Shown here: positions 12,501-26,342 of the stretch, piece by piece
Layout of the letters: the number at the start of each line of letters is the position of its first letter
How positions within the stretch are numbered: the first letter of the stretch is position 1
From: Diprion similis
Lineage: Eukaryota; Arthropoda; Insecta; Hymenoptera; Diprionidae
Length of the DNA stretch: 64,000 bases
Direction of reading: 5' to 3'
Assembly: GCF_021155765.1 (NCBI RefSeq)
Contig: NC_060110.1
Coordinates: forward strand, 9,485,501 to 9,549,500
Program-made: the position numbers and the translations under genes
The notes under the pieces: generated by a model
What the model saw: the letters and a program-made list of their open reading frames with translations, nothing else
Told to the model about the DNA's origin: nothing
The model's database searches: none

Positions 12501-14960
12501 AACACTGTACCTTGATAAGAACCTGCAGAGTAAAACGGGCTGGAAAATAGTCAAGGAGATCGCGATTTTTGTGCGAAACAAGCTCTGCAGCCGTGGTAAT
12601 AGAATTGGTAATTCGCGTTCTCCCTCTTCCCTCTTCTTATTCTTCGTTTTATTTTCCTTCCGCTTCGCTTCCTCATCCCGCTCCTTCTGTTCCTCTGTTC
12701 GTCTAAAATTGAAAGTGTGCGTAGGTAGAGCGATGGGTGGTGCAAAGGCGCCGTCGTCACAACGCGCAGAGAAAGAAACACGACTCGAGCTGGCTGCCCG
12801 CCACACGTATACGGTATAGCTTCATCCCCTACTTTCACCCTCTTTTCTCCTTCCTCGACCCGTCCGGATAAATTACGCTTGATATCTGCATACAAAACGG
12901 CTCGGGAAAATTAAAAACACAAACACTAAGCGCTCCGGTCTCGGCTCTCAAGCTTGGTGGCTTGATCACCGACGATTCTGCAACGGTATTCGCACCAGTC
13001 TCGTAAATTGCTCAATTCCAAGGGTTTTGTACAATTGTGATTCATTTCCTGGGGATTTTCAATTGGGATGTGAAAAATTAGTCATCTGTGCATACATGGA
13101 CTCAGGTCGAGAGACGAAATTAAGCCCAAAGCATCTCTAGTCACCTAGTTTTTTTTAGAAAAAGAAGAAGAAGAAGAAGAAAAAAAAGCTGTGCAACAAC
13201 CCTTCGATTTGTCGATCGCAAATCACTTTACACTCAGCTACTGTGAAACAAAAAGTTGAATTTTCATTCAAAAGGTCGGACTGCTTCGCTTCGTCTGCCT
13301 GAAACAACGCAGCCTTTTCACCCCCCAGGGAGAACTAGGAGCAGAAACTCGACCAGGATTCTATCACCCTGCCCTGAATGCCTATATATACATCGCCTTT
13401 TCTACCTTCCGAAGACGTATAGCTTACCGTCGTGCAGGGTAACGACTCGCGGTAAACAGCGAACGTAATTTCCTTCGATGTTGCAGAGGAGTGTGTGTAC
13501 GTGTTCCCGTAGATATAGACGCGGTTCGACCCACCCTATCGCGGTATTATTTTCGCAAGGCAAGTGCACGCGTCTTTACACAGGTCGCGAAATAACAAGA
13601 AATTCAAAGCTCGCAGCTGCGCCACGAATGGCGATAAAAATCCCTTTCCAAAGATACGGCCAAGAGGTTAGTTATCGGGGACGAGTGGCCAACTGATTTA
13701 CGTGCCATTCGGTTAATCATAGAGGCGCCCCTCCTGACATATTTAGGACCTCCACATAAGCCATATCGCTCGAAGTCAACGGGCTTTACGAATTGCACGT
13801 GCGATTACTGGACCCGTTCGCTATACGTCTCCAACGCGGCAGCTTCACCGACCGATAAAAATACTTTTAAGGAAATGAAATTGATATAAAAGACGGATTG
13901 CGATGGAGAATCGTAAAACACCCACGGATATACGTATATATCGTACGTATAGTACGGCGACGGCTACGTTATCGGAACCGTGTGTCGCAGTAGGTATGGC
14001 GTGCGGAGTTCTGCCCTAAAACCGTTCCCATATACGCCACCCACCCCCCTCGCTTCCGACTTTCTGCTCGGTGACCGTTCATCGGTAAGAAAAGCACACA
14101 CCGTCTTGTCGTATTTATGGGTGAGTCAGGGGTGCAACGGTAGCTGGCTGGTGGGGGTGGAAATTTCGAGGGAAGTCAAACGACCTTTTCTTGGTCCGAT
14201 CATGCACGTCCAAAGTGGACAAAAGTTTCGAGTCTATGAGGGTCGGTATTTTGGAAGATCTATGTTCGGGTAATCCAGTGAATTGTTTCAAATTTTGAAT
14301 ATTAGAATACCTGGAAATTCAGAATTTGCAATCGTTGTAATTTTAGATAATCTTCAGGGCGAGTCCTAGTCATAAAGGTTTGATCAAATTTTGTCTAATC
14401 GATCAGAATCGTTTGAAATATTTACTGTTCAAACGTCGAACAAGCATAATCCGGACTAGTGGAAGTCGATGTAACAATGAATGTAATTCTTATTACAGTT
14501 CGGACTTTTTACCTGCAGCACTGACATTTTTTTCATTTATTCCCCCGCATTTTTTCACAACGTTATCAAACTAGTAAAGCACGGTTCGTTGGCTGGTGGC
14601 CCCAGACGAATTTTGCCAATTAACCAGCCTCGCAATGGAGATATCCGACGTCAAAAGTCCGAGCTAGTTAAATATGGAACAAAATTGGGGAAAGGAATAA
14701 AAAATAAATAAACCGAGGTAGAATTCAGCGGTAATTGGTTGCAGCATCCAGGTACCTGTGGACGTACACCTTTACCTTCTGGGCTGGTTCAAGTTTTTCC
14801 CTGCAACCAACAGTGAGAGATGGAGGGACTCCGCGAGTTGAAGCTAAAAGCAACGGTTAACAACATCAAAGAAAGAGGAGTCTGGACGATCAAACGCGAT
14901 ACTCGAAGCTATAGGTAGATGGATTTTATTCATATAGGTACGTATATGCATACATATATG

Positions 14961-14977
14961 TATATATATATATATAT
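14961..14977. repeat. TA dinucleotide repeat
   Basis: A short TA repeat inside a longer stretch of alternating purine and pyrimidine (about 14,940-14,985). Confidence 0.85.
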
Positions 14978-17900
14978 GTATAGCTTTGTATAAGGTCGGA
15001 GCGATGACGATTGTCCGGAACAATGATCGCTGCAGTACCTACGTGCATGCAGAAGGCCTGTGATCATAGCTCCATGAAATGTTCGGCAGCCCTATAGACA
15101 ACCGTGGACCACATGGGACGTAATTGGTAGGATGGTATGCAGATACTCATACCCGGAACTATCCACGTAGGTATGAAGCCTCGCTTACGAGCTAATATAG
15201 CTTCTCGTGCTTGTTGGCGACTGTGTTCCCGAGGATTTGATGCTCCATGTTCTGAGAGAATTATTGAGTACGAACCAAACGCGTTACAGACTGCCCAGCG
15301 ATGTGGCCAGCAGTTCTCTCCCTGCCGTGGACTTGGCTCGACGAGGTATTAACGGCAATTGCACGATTATCAATTTCCCGACATCTGGAATCAGATTCGG
15401 TGGTCAAAAATATCAAACGATCGTACAGTCGGAGAATTACGCGATTTAAATTCGAGATTGAAAAACACGAGTGGAAAAATTATACACTCTTGTCTCGTTA
15501 CGGTTAGGAAAATTTTTTAATTTTGTTTTACCAATCAGAAAATGGAAGGAAATCGGTAGATGAGTAATCGGCTATATTATTTACAGCCATATTGATACAT
15601 TCATACTATCGTTAAGCTATTTGTCACATTCTTTGTAACCAATGCCGTAATTTTGTGGATTCAAGAGTCAGTGGAATGCGATTTCGTATTAGTGTCGGAT
15701 TATATTTTTACTGTACATTAATAACGAGTCCTTAACATTCTACATATAAATTATCATTTCACAGTTTTTCTTCAATTCGCTGAACAATTGATCTGTGTTC
15801 CAAAAATTGATAATCAAGACCGTTAAACGTGATTAAAATTCATTTGAGCATTTGAGTTTAAGATTGTGCATCATTTGCAAAGTCTATGATTATGTCTCTT
15901 CTGAACCGTCAATAACACAGGTTTGCAATGAAAAAGTTTTCCGTATCCTTGTACACCATACATATGGATTTTGGACTGCTGATTCAAAATGTCAACTCCG
16001 TTTTTACGTATTACATTATGATTTTTTGTTTTTCATACATTTATAAACCAAATTTTTTTCTCTTATTCCGAATACCTCTATTGAAGTAAATACTTTTATC
16101 AGTTTCGAATGAGTAATCTAGTAAATTCATGTTCACTTTGTTGGTATGAAGCAGATAAAGTTCATAAACGGAAACCAATGAAACGAAGCTTTTCTTTAAA
16201 AAAAAAAGCGACTGATTGATTCCTCACAATTTGTATTTGTTTGTGTTCTTTCCAAACTTTAATTACATAATCAAAACTTTAGATTAGTTAGTTTTATTTC
16301 ATTCAACCTGTAGTGTGCACCTACTTTCCATCAAGAACGATTTCATCTAAATCTGCTGAATGTGACGTGGTGTATGTCATTCGAATGTCATTTTATATAC
16401 ATTCGGCACTACTTTCACGAATATTAACACTTCTGTAAAAAAACTTTCAATAAAAAAGCGCAGACTTGTGTAATTAGTCGAAAGTAAATTAACGATTATA
16501 ATTAAACAGAATTGTTGGTCAGTCCTGCTCGTCGGCGAGGGGATAATGCCTTGGCTACGACGCCTATAGCTATCTCTTGCCTCGCAGATAACCGCGAGAA
16601 GTAAGTAGCGTCGAGATAGCGAGGTAGGATATTTGGTGGTAACCTTTGGGCGGAATGAGGGACTCTGGAGAGCCTTTAATCCGGACGTCGTTATATCGGC
16701 CGATGTAGGTACAACCCTTCGGCCTCAACTCGGGACCCGCAGCAGGACCCTGATCTGCCTTTGGGGTTGAAACCTTCGCTCGTAATCGGGCGCAAGCCGA
16801 GTGTCTACGATTCGTCCAATTATCGGTTGGCACCAAAAGTGCTGGGTCTGGTGTGCCTGCCAAATGGGAAATGGTCGGGTAGCTGATGCAAGGGCGTCCG
16901 TCGCGGAGCCGAACTACCATGACACCCATCTACGGGCAGCGTATATACTGACAGTATCCTATGGACTATAGCCGAGTATGGGCCATAGACTGTCTGCATA
17001 AAGAAGGGGTGGAGGGGGGATGAAGCTTTTACAAATGCGTATATGCCGTGGAACGAAACGGCCGAAATGGCCAAAGGGTGATTCGCTCCTGCGAAGAGAA
17101 AGAAGAAGAGGAGGAGCTGCGAACGGGGGTTGAAAAAAACAGAGGATAACTATATACGTATACCTTATACGAAGAGATAGCCGACACTGGACTTCTCCTT
17201 TACGCTCGCCGGTCGGCGCCCCGAGACTGGTAAATGACGTCATTAACGAGACTAAAGTGCTGACGCGTCGAGACCACCCCTTCCTGATCCCCATCACCCT
17301 CTTGGATCCTCTCTTGCATAGTCCGCACCAGCCATCCCGAGGCCGCACCGTTCAAGATCGATGCGTCGATATCCGACTCTTTGACTGTGTCCGCTGCCCT
17401 AACAACCAGACGGAACGTCATGAAATCGAAATCTGTGTCGCAGCTTCCTACACCAGTTTCTGTAATAATCCCCCGATCGTTGCTGTCGGAAAGCCAACCC
17501 TTCAGACTGCAACTTTTCTCTGGGCGAAGATTATCTGACTACGATGTCATCGATGCTATAACACGAATACCGTTCAGCCGTTTTCTGTACCGTATACAAG
17601 ATCCAGCATCCAGTGAATTGCAAGGGTGAAAATCTCTACATTTTATAAATGTACCTGAACGATGTGGTATATTTTTTCTTCACAGACGCTCACAACGCTC
17701 ATTGTCGTAATTATCGATGCGGAAAATAATTCTTCGATATGTCGCATGATATGAAGAATAAAATTCTGGTTTACACGTTTGAACTTATGGAAATCCTCCG
17801 CTGCATACAACAGCATCTGGCCATTACCTCTAATTAGAAGTAAAACGCGCTGGATAAGATTTTTCGGGACAAGATGTCCGGTTGAAAAATGTAACAAACC

Positions 17901-18102
17901 AGATAGGATGCAACCGGAAAACGGGTGAGCAAACGGGTTTAATTATCCCGCGGCCTCCTAACGTGCAATTAATTCCGAATGCGGTTTAGTTTAGTGAACG
18001 AAGAGCAAACAATGTATTACCCTCCCAACCACCTAAACGTAGGTGGTTTCAGGGTGGAGGCCACTTTGCGCAAATAGCATGGATCTGCAGATAGTGCAAC
18101 CT

Positions 18103-18141
18103 CTCCTCCTATCCTCCTATCCTCCTATCCTCCTATCCTCC
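18103..18141. repeat. Octamer tandem repeat (cctcctat)
   Basis: About four and a half tandem copies of the 8-base unit cctcctat, followed by more pyrimidine-rich sequence to about 18,230. Confidence 0.9.
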
Positions 18142-19849
18142 ACTCTTCCCCTCCTCCAGCCCGGCAACTACGAACCCTTAACATCCCTCACCCTTTCTCC
18201 TCATTCCCCTATCTTCCTCCCTAGCCGAGGTTAACGCTCCGTGAATTTTGTGATTGCTCCGAATGAAAGTCTACCTGTCCGAGTTACGTCACCGTGTATT
18301 AAACAGCAAACTAGAATCGTGAAAAAATTTTCACTAATTTAATATACATGTACGATGGAATGTGTACGTATGGAAAAAAAATGAGTAGTACAAAGTGATT
18401 TAGAGTAATTGAAATACCTTCGGGAAAGAAAAAAGGATTAAAGAGAAAACAAAATTGATATAATAATTTTTAAACTCCGCAGCACATCCATCTCGTTCAA
18501 TCGTTTCTATAAATCGTACTTCTGGCAATAAAATCGAAGTCAGTAAGTGCAATATGTCTTGCAATTTCATATGTCAACTCACACACACACACGCACGTGC
18601 GGGGAAATTCAAGTGTAGAACAGGCGATATAGTTTCAACGATTCAAACGTGCGGTAGCGTTCATGTTACTGTACTCAGGCGTCTCCCAGTTGCGGGTTGG
18701 TTAGGGAGTAGTGAACGGATTGTAATATATTTCCGTGGGTTTTAATAGGTTTCTGGCACGTCGATATTCGATGAACGAGGCCATAGGGAAGCCAGTGCCT
18801 GTATACGATGTACGTACGTAGTTTCTGTATAGGTTCTGAATGTACGGTAATACTGTAGCGTAAGGTGCATGCAGCTGTGGCTTGCAACTTTAGCACGCCA
18901 AGGCCCGGTAGCTGAGGACCCATTCCTATAATGCAGAACTTGCTTTGAAACTGTATTCAGATTTGTTGTAGTAGGCTTGGGAATCGGTCTCGCTGCTGAT
19001 AAATAATAGCATTTATTTCTGCAGCCAGTATTCTCCCAGCACCATGACAATACATATGGTGGAACTGTAAGTTCCCAGAACGGTTTTACTTCAACAACTT
19101 TTCCATGTCTCATCAAAATACACACAGAAAGTCACAGTCAGATCAAGACACATCTGAATAGTGAAAAGCAAATGTAATGTTTTTAAAAACAACATTTCAT
19201 CATCATTTTTCTGCTGTTGGTCTGACGCTATTTTTCATGTGTTTTCTGAGTTTCTGGGGGTCGAATTACTCTAGAGATGGTTATACGAATCGATTCCAAG
19301 ACGGCAAATTTTCGGCTCCGAAAATGATTAAAAAATTGAAGCTTACCCCTTTGGATTTTTGGCGAGAATTTCGACGCGCGGCGTGGCGGAACAACTGGAT
19401 AGAAGATCCTTCTGTATAACAGGGAACTGCTACACGCCACGAGTCTTTAAAGACCAGTTAGAAACGAAAGAGTCAACGGCAGTAGTGCCATATGTACGTT
19501 AGTAATTAAAACCCACTCAATAATTCTTCACGAAAGTAAACAATTAATAATTACAAGCTCTGCTCATGACGCATAGACTCGCGTCGAGTTACAAGACAAA
19601 CTTCTGATTACGAAAATGTGGAAGTAATGTCAATTGCCTATGCTCAGGCGTATACTATTCCACTGTAGGTTGGTAAGGTGGAAAATACGTAAAAATTTAG
19701 TATATCCACGATAAGATAACAATACATATGAAAGTTTATATTATGGAATTGCATAGTGCACTTTTGAGGCGTGAAGGTTTTATTTTCAAAATGTTTGCAT
19801 CACCGTATTCGATATGGATATATGGTCTGCTAGTTAGCTCCGTCGGTAA

Positions 19850-19975
19850 AGGCGATTCATACCGACCGCTTCCGCGGGATTGAGAGACCTAGTGAGGAAT
19901 ATTTCCCCAGACAGCAGTTGGATGCAGTGAACCAGAGAGCGCCGCAGCTGAGTGCAAGAGCGATAACTTCAAGTG
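19850..19975 (+). promoter_or_regulatory. Hem: Probable Hem promoter and 5' UTR exon 1
   Basis: A short GC-rich stretch ends at a good splice donor (aagtg|gtgagt, intron from 19,976). A matching acceptor (ttatatttcag) lies at 20,121-20,130, just upstream of the Hem start codon, giving a 155-base intron in the 5' UTR. The transcription start is not visible; the left boundary is an estimate. Confidence 0.5.
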
Positions 19976-20130
19976 GTGAGTAAGTTTACACATCGATGTG
20001 TAGTGGGTGTTGATAATTTTGTAAAACTGTTACAATGAAATGATAAATTTGGTAAGAAAACATTTCACCTCGTTATACCACGGTTAGAGAAACTCGCTCG
20101 AGTCAGTATAATCGATAAGTTATATTTCAG

Positions 20131-20292
20131 ATATCGCTGTGCGCCGAAATTACGTTGGAAATCCTGTCAAGCCTAGAGGCTACCCCTGGGTGGGGTCTCC
20201 TGTCATCCGGAAACAGAGTTGACACTTGGTCCAATAAATTATGAGGAGATTCTACTGATTCGTCGCTGTTCTTCGACAACCAGGCCACGAAA
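20131..20292 (+). other. Hem: Hem 5' UTR, second exon (untranslated part)
   Basis: This runs from the acceptor at 20,130 to the start codon. The start sits in a good animal context (cgaaaATGG). Confidence 0.5.
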
Positions 20293-23200
20293 ATGGCGCG
20301 ACCAATTATACCAAGCCAGCAGAAACTGGCTGAAAAGCTGGCGATATTGAACGACCGAGGCACTGGAATGCTCACTCGTATTTACAACATTAAAAAAGCA
20401 TGCGGCGATGCCAAATCCAAGCCTGGGTTTCTGTCCGACAAAACATTGGAGTCTGCGATTAAATACATCATCCGAAGATTTCCCAACATCGACATCAAGG
20501 GTCTGGCTGCGATAACGAACCTCCGCAACGAGATTATCAAGTCTCTGTCCCTCTACTACTACACCTTCGTTGACCTCCTCGACTTCAAAGACAACGTCTG
20601 TGAATTGCTGACTACGATGGATGCCTGCGGAGTTCATATGGATATAACGATAAATTTTGACGTGACAAAGGGCTACCTGGACCTGGTCATCACCTATGTA
20701 AGTCTGATGATACTTCTGTCCAGAGTCGAGGATCGAAAAGCTGTTTTAGGCCTATTCAACGCGGCCCATGAGATGGTCCACAGTCAGTCAGATCCCAGCT
20801 TTCCGAGACTAGGCCAGATGATCATGGACTATGATGCGCCTCTTAAGAAATTATCCGAGGAGTTTGTACCGCATGGTAAATTACTGATAAATGCGCTGAT
20901 GTCGCTGTGGCCAATTTACCCTGGAAGAAATTTATCGGCAGACACATGGAGAGCTGACAAGAAACTCAGCCTCGTCGGAAGTCCAGGACAGCTGCTTAAA
21001 GCTGCCATTACGGACACGATGTCCTGTGAAACGTTGAGCTTGGATAGATTAGAGAGATGGGTTGTCCTTGGTTTCACTCTGTGTCACACGGTCCTTAACC
21101 AGGAGCAACCCAGTAAGCTATGGACCACCGCTCTCGAATCAGGATGGGTTTTAGCTCTGTTTAGGGACGAAGTCATTTACATCCACCAATACATTCAGTC
21201 GTTCTTTGAGAGCATGAAAGGATACAGCAAGAGAGTATCTGAAGTAAAGGACTGCTACAGTCAAGCCATTCAGAAAGCTGGACACAGGCATCGAGAGAGA
21301 CGAAAATTTTTAAGAACAGCCCTGAAGGAGTTGGGGCTGATATTGTCCGATCATCCAGGGCTCTTAGGGCCAAAAGCGCTGCTAGTCTTCATGGGATTAT
21401 CTCACGCTCGAGACGAAGTGCTGTGGCTCTTGAGGCATGGCGACAATCCGCCTATCCAAGGGAAAGGAAAGGGTCGCGGAGGCGATGACCTCGTTGACAG
21501 ACAGCTGCCTGAACTGCTGTTTCACTGCGAGGAATTACGCGCTCTAGTTAGAAAGTATTCCCAAGTCCTACAACGATATTACGTTCAATTTTTGTCCGGA
21601 TTTGACGCACCCGCTCTACATCAAATGATACAAAATTTACCTTTATCTCCAGTGGACGAAGGAGCCATTCTGAGCGACATGTGCACTTCGATTGCAAGTT
21701 TAACAGTAAAACAGGTCGAGGATAACGAGTTGTTTGATTTTCGTGCATTCAGACTTGACTGGTTTAGATTGCAGGCTTATATGTCGGTTGCAAAGTGCAA
21801 TATGAATCTCGCGGATAACAGGGAATTGGCTTCGTTTATGGACGGCATTATTTTCCACACAAAAATGGTTGACAATTTGGACGAAATGTTGGTGGAAACT
21901 TCCGATCTCTCGATATTTTGCTTTTACAGCAAGATATTCGAAGATCAATTTCACATGTGTTTAGAATTTCCCGCCCAGAATCGATACATTGTTGCATTTC
22001 CATTGATGTGTAGCCATTTCCAAAGCTGCACGCATGAACTTTGCCCGGAAGAACGTCATCATATCAGAGAAAGAAGTCTGTCTGTTGTTAACATGTTTTT
22101 GGATGAAATGGCTAAAGAGGCTAAAAATATAATAACCATAATTTGTGACGAGCAGTGTACAATGTCAGATAAGCTTTTGCCTAAGCACTGCGCAGCCCAA
22201 ATATCTCAAGTAGTGAATCGCAAGAAAAAGGATAAAAACAAAAAGAATATGTACGAGATTCATAAACCTGGTATTGAAAGCTACAGAAAAACGCGAGAAG
22301 ACCTTACAACAATGGACAAACTTCACATGGCTCTGACAGAATTGTGTTTCGCAATAAATTCTTGCCCCACCATTAATGTCTGGGAATACACATTTGCTCC
22401 TAGGGAGTACTTGCATCAACATTTGGAAACACGATTCGCTAAAGCTTTAGTTGGTATGGTGATGTTCAATCCGGATACTAGCGTCATTGCTAAACCATCA
22501 GAGTTATTTGTCAGCGTTAGAGCTTACATGAACGTATTGCAAACTGTCGAAAACTATGTTCACATTGATATAACTAGAGTTTTTAATAATGCCTTGCTGC
22601 AACAAACTCAACAGCTCGATAGCCATGGAGACAAAACTATAGCTTCGTTGTACATGCAGTGGTACTCCGAAGTGCTATTGAGACGAGTAAGCGCAGGGAA
22701 CATTTGCTATTCGGGAAATCAAAGAGCATTTGTCAGCTTGACTGCCGAGAGTGCGATTCCCTTTAACGCGGAGGAATTTTCTGATATTAACGAACTCAGG
22801 GCTCTTGCTGAACTGATTGGACCTTACGGTATGAAAATGTTGAACGAAACACTGATGTGGCACATCGCGAGTCAGGTGCAAGAGCTGAAAAAATTAGTAG
22901 CTGGTAATAAGGACGTTTTAGTTGCACTGAGAACGAACTTTGATAAGCCTGAAGTGATGAAGGAACAATTCAAAAGGCTACAGCAAGTCGACAATGTTCT
23001 CCAAAGGGTTACAATAGTTGGGGTGATTTTGAGCTTCAGACAATTAGCCCAGGCAGCTTTGGTTGACGTTTTAGAGGAGCGGATTCCATTTTTGCTCAGT
23101 TCTATACTAGACTTTCGGCACCACTTGCCTTCGGGCGATCCGATGAGGATTGTTTCCGAAATGACATCTGCTGCAGGGCTGACATGCAAAGTTGATCCAA

Positions 23201-23661
23201 CCTTAGCAGCGGCTTTGAGGAGTCAAAAAGCTGAGGCAGATGAGGACGAGCATCTTTTAGTCTGTTTGTTAATGGTATTTGTCGCTGTTTCCATTCCAAA
23301 ATTAGCTCGGAATGAAAATTCGTTCTATAGGGCCTCGTTGGAGGGGCATTCTAACAACATACATTGCATGGCCACTGCCATAAACAATATATTCGGTGCA
23401 TTATTCACGATATGCGGTCAAAACGATATTGAAGACAGAATGAAGGAGTTTTTGGCGCTAGCATCGTCCAGTCTTTTGAGATTAGGGCAGGAGGCAGACA
23501 AAGAGGCAACAAAGAATAGAGAATCTGTGTACCTTCTTCTGGATCAGATCGTTCAAGAATCACCATTTCTAACCATGGATTTATTGGAGAGCTGTTTTCC
23601 ATATGCGTTAATACGTAACGCTTATCACGATGTGTATAAAATGGGCCAAGCACAGCAATAA
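20293..23661 (+). CDS. Hem: Hem / NCKAP1 (Nap1), WAVE regulatory complex subunit
   Basis: This is the membrane-associated Hem protein (kette/Nap1 in flies, NCKAP1 in vertebrates). With Sra1/CYFIP it forms the large scaffold of the WAVE complex that holds WAVE inactive until Rac binds, and so controls Arp2/3 actin branching at the cell cortex. The frame is 1,122 residues, the usual family length (about 1,120-1,130), and is collinear with NCKAP1 from end to end. Recognisable blocks are [16 protein letters not shown] at 8-23, YNIKKACGD near 31, the [13 protein letters not shown] segment near 580-590, a lysine-rich insert near 643-653, and [20 protein letters not shown] at about 1,077-1,096. There is no signal peptide or transmembrane segment. 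The ATG is the first in the frame, matches the conserved N-terminus and has a good context. The whole coding region is one exon, unlike the neighbouring anoctamin. No frameshift or stop breaks it, so it is presumably functional. The assignment is very secure. Confidence 0.98.
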   Translation: MARPIIPSQQKLAEKLAILNDRGTGMLTRIYNIKKACGDAKSKPGFLSDKTLESAIKYIIRRFPNIDIKGLAAITNLRNEIIKSLSLYYYTFVDLLDFKDNVCELLTTMDACGVHMDITINFDVTKGYLDLVITYVSLMILLSRVEDRKAVLGLFNAAHEMVHSQSDPSFPRLGQMIMDYDAPLKKLSEEFVPHGKLLINALMSLWPIYPGRNLSADTWRADKKLSLVGSPGQLLKAAITDTMSCETLSLDRLERWVVLGFTLCHTVLNQEQPSKLWTTALESGWVLALFRDEVIYIHQYIQSFFESMKGYSKRVSEVKDCYSQAIQKAGHRHRERRKFLRTALKELGLILSDHPGLLGPKALLVFMGLSHARDEVLWLLRHGDNPPIQGKGKGRGGDDLVDRQLPELLFHCEELRALVRKYSQVLQRYYVQFLSGFDAPALHQMIQNLPLSPVDEGAILSDMCTSIASLTVKQVEDNELFDFRAFRLDWFRLQAYMSVAKCNMNLADNRELASFMDGIIFHTKMVDNLDEMLVETSDLSIFCFYSKIFEDQFHMCLEFPAQNRYIVAFPLMCSHFQSCTHELCPEERHHIRERSLSVVNMFLDEMAKEAKNIITIICDEQCTMSDKLLPKHCAAQISQVVNRKKKDKNKKNMYEIHKPGIESYRKTREDLTTMDKLHMALTELCFAINSCPTINVWEYTFAPREYLHQHLETRFAKALVGMVMFNPDTSVIAKPSELFVSVRAYMNVLQTVENYVHIDITRVFNNALLQQTQQLDSHGDKTIASLYMQWYSEVLLRRVSAGNICYSGNQRAFVSLTAESAIPFNAEEFSDINELRALAELIGPYGMKMLNETLMWHIASQVQELKKLVAGNKDVLVALRTNFDKPEVMKEQFKRLQQVDNVLQRVTIVGVILSFRQLAQAALVDVLEERIPFLLSSILDFRHHLPSGDPMRIVSEMTSAAGLTCKVDPTLAAALRSQKAEADEDEHLLVCLLMVFVAVSIPKLARNENSFYRASLEGHSNNIHCMATAINNIFGALFTICGQNDIEDRMKEFLALASSSLLRLGQEADKEATKNRESVYLLLDQIVQESPFLTMDLLESCFPYALIRNAYHDVYKMGQAQQ

Positions 23662-24390
23662 CGACGCTCGGAAATAAACAAGGACAGCGAGTATTTTCTT
23701 ACTGTGTAAGCTTGCCGTGAATCGAAGATAGTTTCGTAATAGTATATGTTATTCGGTAAGTCGAACTCTGAGACGCGCATTTCCATAAACTGATTATTTT
23801 CTATAGCATAATATTATCTCTAGAATATAATGTACACCTAATAGTGGTATTAGATTGTTTGAGGCTACCTGATTTGAATATTGAAACCAATGGAGCCAAT
23901 CAAGAAATATTTTTTATTTTATACGCCTATGTAAATCAAAGTACCTCTGATCCAAATCTTGTTTTGGCTCTAGGAAATGAATTGTAATAGATAGATTGAG
24001 TAATACCAATATTTATAGCATGTAGTTTATTGTAATTTTATAACGTAAACAGAAATGAAACAAGCGATAACATTCTTATTCGTTAAAACTAGTTGGATAT
24101 TATTTGAACATCAAAATCGTGGGAAAAATGCGACTTGCGCAAACTTTTTATTTCATTTTTCAGTAGAATAGCTTGCAAGTTCTTTATTTTTTCAATATTT
24201 TATTGATTCTTCGTAAGCTGTAGTACAAATGCAGTTTATATTTATATGTATTTACAACATAAAGTATAATTATCGTACCATGTATGGTATGATACATTTA
24301 TCAGTTAACAATAAGCTAATGTTTTTATTGCAAATTGTAACTATTTTGAAATAGTTTATATCTATACTGATAATAAAGTCAATCATCTCT
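23662..24390 (+). other. Hem: Probable Hem 3' UTR
   Basis: AT-rich non-coding sequence after the stop. AATAAA occurs at 23,673-23,678, too close to the stop to be the obvious end, and again at 24,372-24,377, which is a plausible polyadenylation signal. There is no poly-A tail remnant. The true 3' end cannot be read from sequence alone. Confidence 0.4.
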
Positions 24391-25550
24391 ACGTCCGGTC
24401 GAAATATATCAAGCCAAAAGCTATATCTCCGTGCAATAAACCATGTCTTTTCTTTGTAATACAAATATACGGGGTAATCAATGTACATAAATCAGTTTTC
24501 GGAATATTTAAATATTCTAGTATGCTAATTGTCCATCAATTATCCGATAACAATTTGATTTTTGCCTATACGCTTATCGTACAATTCGTTTGCTGGAGAT
24601 TCAAATATTTTTCGTCCCGCGCATTTGTGTACTCGAACAAATCGTCGTCTTTTGTTTCAAAAAATTTTTTCTCCAACAACCGTAAAAGTTGTCCTCGTTT
24701 ACACTGCGGGCCTGGAAAAATCGTGCATCTGTAACTAGCTTCTTCCTCGGACTATTCCTAGCTTCTACGGAAATTCGATGATCATGATTTCGAATGTGAA
24801 TGATGAATCACAATTCCCATTCCACAGCTTCGACAGCTGTTTTGAGTCACGTGACCGCGTTGCGACACTCTGCAGCGTGTAACAAGCGGGATTGAATATC
24901 AAGAACCAAGATCGGAGCTCGGGCCGTTGTGTGTGATATGAATCTGATAACGCGCTGCAGTGTCTAATTACTACGGTAAACAAAGGTGGCCAATACACGT
25001 AGGTTTTGAAAGTTGGTCAGGAGTTCCCAAAGGATATATGCTCGCTCGAGTCGCTCGGCAACACATTTAAATTTGAAGACTAATTGAAGCGACGTCATCG
25101 CCTTGTGACTGAAGCTGTCGGTGACGCATTCTCGGCCGTAAAAGCTACTCGGCGAATTGACATTGGAAAATTTGGTCACGTTTAGTCTGTATTAAAGTTA
25201 CCAAGGAGCCGTTGACGGGTAGAAAGGAAGAGAAATTCATTCGGCAGGAGTCGAACATGTGATACGAGCAAGTGACAAATATGTGATAGTGTGGATTAAA
25301 TCACGCTTAACCAAATTTCTAGTCACTGATACCAATTATACCTAATAAACAACGAAATTATTTATTTGTGAGTACGATAGATTTAATTTAAATTCTATAC
25401 ATAAGCTGGTTTGTATTTTCATACTTATGTCATATTTACAGGCTAACTTTAACATTTTTCAATTGCATATAAATCGCTTCCTGGGTTGGGCCGTGATTGA
25501 TCTTTCTAACCTACAAAATATAAGGACATACAGGATCGCTCTTCTGTTGC
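24391..25550. other. Intergenic region between Hem and the anoctamin
   Basis: No coding sequence was recognised. A moderately GC-rich stretch at about 24,780-25,260 is the likely location of the anoctamin promoter and an untranslated first exon, but no clear core element is visible. Confidence 0.4.
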
Positions 25551-25551
25551 A

Positions 25552-25611
25552 ATGTCATTCGCTGCCGCTGCTATGTTGGATCTTGATATGAATCATTTAG
25601 GTTTCTCGATG
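25552..25611 (+). CDS. Possible alternative first coding exon of the anoctamin
   Basis: An ATG opens a 20-codon frame (MSFAAAAMLDLDMNHLGFSM) that ends exactly at a donor-like site (atg|gttagt). The exon would end in phase 0, so it joins in frame to the exon at 27,160, which also begins in phase 0. If it were spliced to the exon at 26,853 instead, that frame would soon hit a stop. It would therefore serve as an alternative N-terminus that skips that exon. The donor is mediocre and there is no homology support. Confidence 0.3.
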
Positions 25612-26342
25612 GTTAGTTGCATTTCATTTATATTAATCAGTGGTATCACCGTTCACATATTATGATGCATTTTAGTGTAGATTTATCACATTAACACATT
25701 TATTTTTTCAATCTAAATATCAATGAGATTAAAACGCTAAAGGCAACGCATGTAATTTTTTGTTATCAAGTTTAACGCTAGGATATCGAGTTTTCACACA
25801 TAACCGAGAAAGCAAGATTGCCCGGGAGCTGCTAGAATGAATGAGCCGTAGTTTAATTTTAGGTTTTACTATTTACCGATCTAAGATGCATTTTATTTAT
25901 TTTCAACATAGTACTGCTTTGTTCCATCAACAATGCTTCTTGTCATCTCATATCTGCAGTGTAATTTTGGTTGCATGAATTAATTTTAGCCTCTTTGTTT
26001 GTACCGAATTCCAAAAAAAGAAAAGGTGGCTTAAAATAATTTGTATCATTCAGTAAAACAGTATTCAATTGTTCAACGGCGGTGATTTTAATCACCAAAA
26101 CATATCTGAATCTTGTAATTAAAAACAAATCACTATTCTTATATATATGCAAAATCTGTTGTCTGGAAATTGAAGTGTAATTTCTACTAGATACCCTGAA
26201 TGTGCCAAAAATTCTGTATTCCATACTTCTTCAAGCAAAGAGAAAATAGAACAAAGTATATACATCTTAAGTATTTGCTAGTCTGGCACTTAGAATTATC
26301 AACAATTTCGTAATCAAACCATATTGAAAAGTCAGAGTCACA

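Larger units (their letters stand above)
5126..19849. other. Long non-coding stretch with GC-rich patches
   Basis: No conserved coding sequence was recognised on either strand. GC-rich patches occur near 5.7-5.95, 6.6-7.0, 9.4-9.7, 12.5-12.9, 13.9-14.2 and 16.5-17.4 kb; they produce overlapping open frames on both strands, which is typical of composition rather than coding. A strong donor-like site (caa|gtaagt) ends one patch at 7,012. The patches could be regulatory DNA or 5' UTR exons of genes outside the window. Confidence 0.45.
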
